DNA of 64,000 nucleotides from Pseudoflavonifractor phocaeensis (GTDB lineage: Bacteria > Bacillota > Clostridia > Oscillospirales > Oscillospiraceae). This document shows positions 62,212 through 64,000 of this stretch, piece by piece. The stretch spans positions 103,379 through 167,378 of the forward strand of contig NZ_JADYUM010000005.1 in NCBI RefSeq assembly GCF_021531815.1, read 5' to 3'. The notes beneath the pieces are model-generated. The model had not been told where the DNA came from and ran no database searches. It was given only the letters and a program-made list of their open reading frames with translations. Position 1 is the stretch's first letter; every line of letters starts with the position of its first letter. The position numbers were made by a program, and so were the translations under genes.

Positions 62212-62767
62212 CCTGGTCCTGCCCGCCGCCTTGGCGGGGACGGTCCTGCTGGTCCTGGTGGGGGCAGGCTGTCTCCTCCTCTGCCGGGGTAGAAATCGGC
62301 GGTACCTGGCCCGGACAGCCTGGGCGTTTGTTCCTGTATTCGTGTTGTTTGTGGGTGGAAATCTGCTTTTGGGACGGTTCGGCCTGACCTGGCGCAACCT
62401 CCCTTCCGGGCTTTTCTGCGTGGTCCTTCTGGTCAGCGGGGCCCTGGGCGTCCTGTTTACCCTGGGCTGTTTCCTGCCTCTGGAGATGCCGGAGGTGGCC
62501 CCCGTTCTCCGGTGGACGGCAAAGGGCCTGACCCTCCTGAGCGCTGGACTGGCGCTCTACTGCGCCTTGGTGTATGGGGTGATCCTCCTGGCGTTTGGGT
62601 ACAGCAGCGGGGAACGGGTGCTGGAGTACCGGGGCCAGACCCTGGTGGAGGTGGACGATTCCTTTTTGGACCCCATCTACAACTACTACGAATACCGCGG
62701 CCCCCTGGTCAGGGGCAAGGAGCCGGTCTATAAGCATCAGCACAGCCGCCTGGACGGCGGCGGATAA
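62192..62767 (+). CDS. Membrane protein of unknown function
   Basis: A 191-residue protein with four hydrophobic helices (about 8-30, 45-60, 72-92, 112-132) and a polar C-terminal region of about 55 residues (VEVDDSFLDPIYNYYEYRGP, GKEPVYKHQHSR). ATG at 62192 follows GGAGGGGG inside the end of the lipoprotein gene. It is the last gene of the DUF2975 cluster. No family is recognised. Confidence 0.7.
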   Translation: MEWTWSDLVLPAALAGTVLLVLVGAGCLLLCRGRNRRYLARTAWAFVPVFVLFVGGNLLLGRFGLTWRNLPSGLFCVVLLVSGALGVLFTLGCFLPLEMPEVAPVLRWTAKGLTLLSAGLALYCALVYGVILLAFGYSSGERVLEYRGQTLVEVDDSFLDPIYNYYEYRGPLVRGKEPVYKHQHSRLDGGG

Positions 62768-62784
62768 AATCCAAACAAGTTTCG

Positions 62785-62814
62785 CCTCTCCCCTTCATAC
62801 AAATAGGGGAGAGG
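62785..62814 (+). promoter_or_regulatory. Hairpin masking the yqfC ribosome-binding site
   Basis: A perfect 9-bp inverted repeat CCTCTCCCC (62785-62793) / GGGGAGAGG (62806-62814) with a 12-base loop. The downstream arm holds the yqfC ribosome-binding site. It could also end upstream transcripts (TTTTTT follows three bases later). Confidence 0.7.
62796..62803 (+). promoter_or_regulatory. SigE-like -10 box of yqfC
   Basis: CATACAAA in the hairpin loop matches the mother-cell SigE -10 pattern (CATACA-T) at seven of eight positions; the -35 is unclear. Transcription from it would start near 62810 and leave GAGGTG free as ribosome-binding site. Confidence 0.4.
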
Positions 62815-62824
62815 TGATTTTTTC

Positions 62825-63109
62825 ATGGGAGAGAAAAGACCCCGCCGGCCCGGGCTGCTGGAGCGGACGGCGGAGCTGCTGGACCTGCCCGCCGACGCCA
62901 TCGCCAATTTGCCCCGGCTGGAACTGGTGGGGGACGGGGAGCTGCGCATGGAGAACCACAAGGGCATCCTGGCCTACGGCACCGAGGAAATCCACGTCAG
63001 CGGCGGGGCCTTCGTGGTAAAGATCACAGGCCGGGACCTGGAGCTGCGGGCCATGACCGGGATGGAGCTGCTGATCACGGGGCGGATCAGTCAGATCCAG
63101 CTGGGCTGA
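62825..63109 (+). CDS. yqfC: Sporulation protein YqfC (YabP/YqfC family)
   Basis: A 94-residue protein: NLPRLELVGDGELRMENHKG and EEIHVSGGAFVVKITGRDLEL are the family pattern, ending in a short beta-strand (ELLITGRISQIQL). In Bacillus yqfC-yqfD is a SigE-controlled pair expressed in the mother cell. ATG at 62825 lies 8 bp after GAGGTG. It is followed 12 bp later by yqfD. Confidence 0.9.
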   Translation: MGEKRPRRPGLLERTAELLDLPADAIANLPRLELVGDGELRMENHKGILAYGTEEIHVSGGAFVVKITGRDLELRAMTGMELLITGRISQIQLG

Positions 63110-63121
63110 GGGGAGGGGCAC

Positions 63122-64000
63122 ATGAAGCGGCTGATGAACTTCCTCCGGGGAATGGTGACCCTGACCGTCACCGGTCCCTTTCCCGAGCGGCTGATCAACC
63201 TGTGCGCCCAGGAGGAGATCGACTTCTGGGCAGTGACCTGGCTGGATATGAATACCCTGCGGCTGACCACCCGCCGCCGTACCCTGGCCCTGCTGCGGAG
63301 CCTGGCGGAGCGGGTGGGCTGTCAGGTACAAGTGGAGGGGAGCCGGGGCCTGCCCGATTTTCTCCTCCGGTTTCGGAAACGGTACGCCTTTCTGGTGGGG
63401 CTGACCCTGTCCCTGTGCGCCGTGGCAGTGCTGTCCCGGTTTGTGCTGACCATCGAGGTGACGGGGAATGAACGGGTACCCACTGCCGTGATCCTGACCC
63501 AACTGCGCCAGCTGGGGGTGAAGCCGGGGGTGTACGGCCCCTCCATCGAGCGGCAGCAGGTGGCCCAGGAGGCGCTGCTGGAACTGGAGGAGCTGTCCTG
63601 GATGGGCATCAACCTCCACGGCACCCGGCTGGAGGTCATTGTCCGGGAGCGCATCCCGGCCCCCAAGCGGATAGACGAGACGGGGTACTACGACATTGTG
63701 GCCGAGGCCGACGGCATCATCACCCAGGTGGAGGCGGAGCTGGGGGACGCCGTGGTGCAGGAGGGGGACACGGTGCTGGCGGGGGAGACGCTGATCTCGG
63801 GGACAGTGACCATGGAGCCGCCCCAGTACAGCGACCAGCCCACCCGCTATTACCAGACCCATGCCCGGGGCCGGGTGTGGGCCAGGACCTGGCGTACCCT
63901 GACGGCGGCCATTCCACTCCAGGCGGAGGTGAAGGAGTACACGGGGGAGAGCCGCCGCGGTTGGACCCTGGGGTGGATGGGGCGGCGGTGGACCCTGTGG
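63122..64000 (+). CDS. yqfD: Sporulation protein YqfD (truncated by the window)
   Basis: 293 codons are visible and the frame is open at the window edge. N-terminal motif FLRGMVTLTVTGPFPERLIN, a single membrane segment near residues 88-106, then FVLTIEVTGNERV, VRERIPAPKRI and the beta-rich extracytoplasmic part typical of YqfD (family length about 390-400). In the mother cell it works with YqfC and neighbouring PhoH/YbeY genes; those lie beyond the window. ATG at 63122 follows GAGGGGAGGGG. Confidence 0.9.
   Translation, partial: MKRLMNFLRGMVTLTVTGPFPERLINLCAQEEIDFWAVTWLDMNTLRLTTRRRTLALLRSLAERVGCQVQVEGSRGLPDFLLRFRKRYAFLVGLTLSLCAVAVLSRFVLTIEVTGNERVPTAVILTQLRQLGVKPGVYGPSIERQQVAQEALLELEELSWMGINLHGTRLEVIVRERIPAPKRIDETGYYDIVAEADGIITQVEAELGDAVVQEGDTVLAGETLISGTVTMEPPQYSDQPTRYYQTHARGRVWARTWRTLTAAIPLQAEVKEYTGESRRGWTLGWMGRRWTLW

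Noticed and set aside
1..64000. CRISPR arrays, tRNA or rRNA genes, transposases, phage genes
   Set aside because: No regularly spaced direct repeats, no tRNA cloverleaf with CCA-type ends, no rRNA sequence and no transposase, integrase or phage protein motifs were seen in any frame.

Overview
The window is about 64 kb of GC-rich (roughly 60-65% by eye) chromosome from a spore-forming member of the Clostridia. It most resembles the Oscillospiraceae and their butyrate-producing relatives (the Flavonifractor / Intestinimonas / Lawsonibacter group). The evidence is the forespore sigma factor SigG, YlbJ and YqfC/YqfD sporulation proteins, an SpoIIIE-type FtsK next to TepA, the electron-bifurcating NfnAB pair, a YtrA-type GntR operon, low-GC-type ribosome-binding sites (AGGAGG) and many TTG/GTG starts. 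I see no rRNA, tRNA, CRISPR array, insertion sequence, prophage or transposase. This looks like ordinary core chromosome with a few odd intergenic regions.

Layout: 1-9.4 kb holds the tail of an SH3-domain protein, a macrodomain hydrolase, tepA, uppP, ftsK/spoIIIE, an MFS carrier, a small secreted protein, ireB, a DUF523 protein and sigG. 9.4-15.6 kb is all on the minus strand: a ZIP zinc transporter, a PiT phosphate transporter, an SOS-controlled DNA polymerase IV, and a GntR-ABC-permease-permease operon with a clear operator. 15.8-20 kb is the potABCD polyamine importer. 20-25.5 kb has ackA divergent from the acetate-using tRNA enzyme tmcAL, a DUF3810 metalloprotease-like protein and a large lipoprotein. 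25.5-34.6 kb has a two-component system, DUF1385/prmC, recA-recX-rimO, pgsA and a YitT protein. 34.7-40.2 kb has small regulators, a Cys-rich protein that may be spore related, a cardiolipin synthase and a cluster of three small unknown proteins. 40.2-46.7 kb (minus strand) has envelope-glycan genes tagO/wecA and wecB after trpS, plus a large unknown membrane protein. 46.8-55.2 kb has gltX, rmlA, L-asparaginase, a surface-anchored 5'-nucleotidase and nfnAB. 55.7-64 kb has a zinc-ribbon protein, ylbJ, DUF2804 and YgjP-type proteins, a GGDEF protein, a DUF2975/HTH cluster of small envelope proteins, and yqfC-yqfD running off the end.

The most interesting signals are in the DNA between genes. 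(i) sigG and yqfC both have an inverted repeat whose downstream arm carries the ribosome-binding site, with a sporulation-type -10 box in or beside the loop. In both cases a read-through transcript would be silenced, while a transcript from the local promoter would not be. (ii) The last 25 codons of uppP are duplicated, stop codon included, 213 bp downstream, with four consecutive hairpins between the copies. (iii) Three intergenic regions carry copies of a modular palindromic repeat. (iv) Several conserved-looking small-protein clusters have no assigned function.
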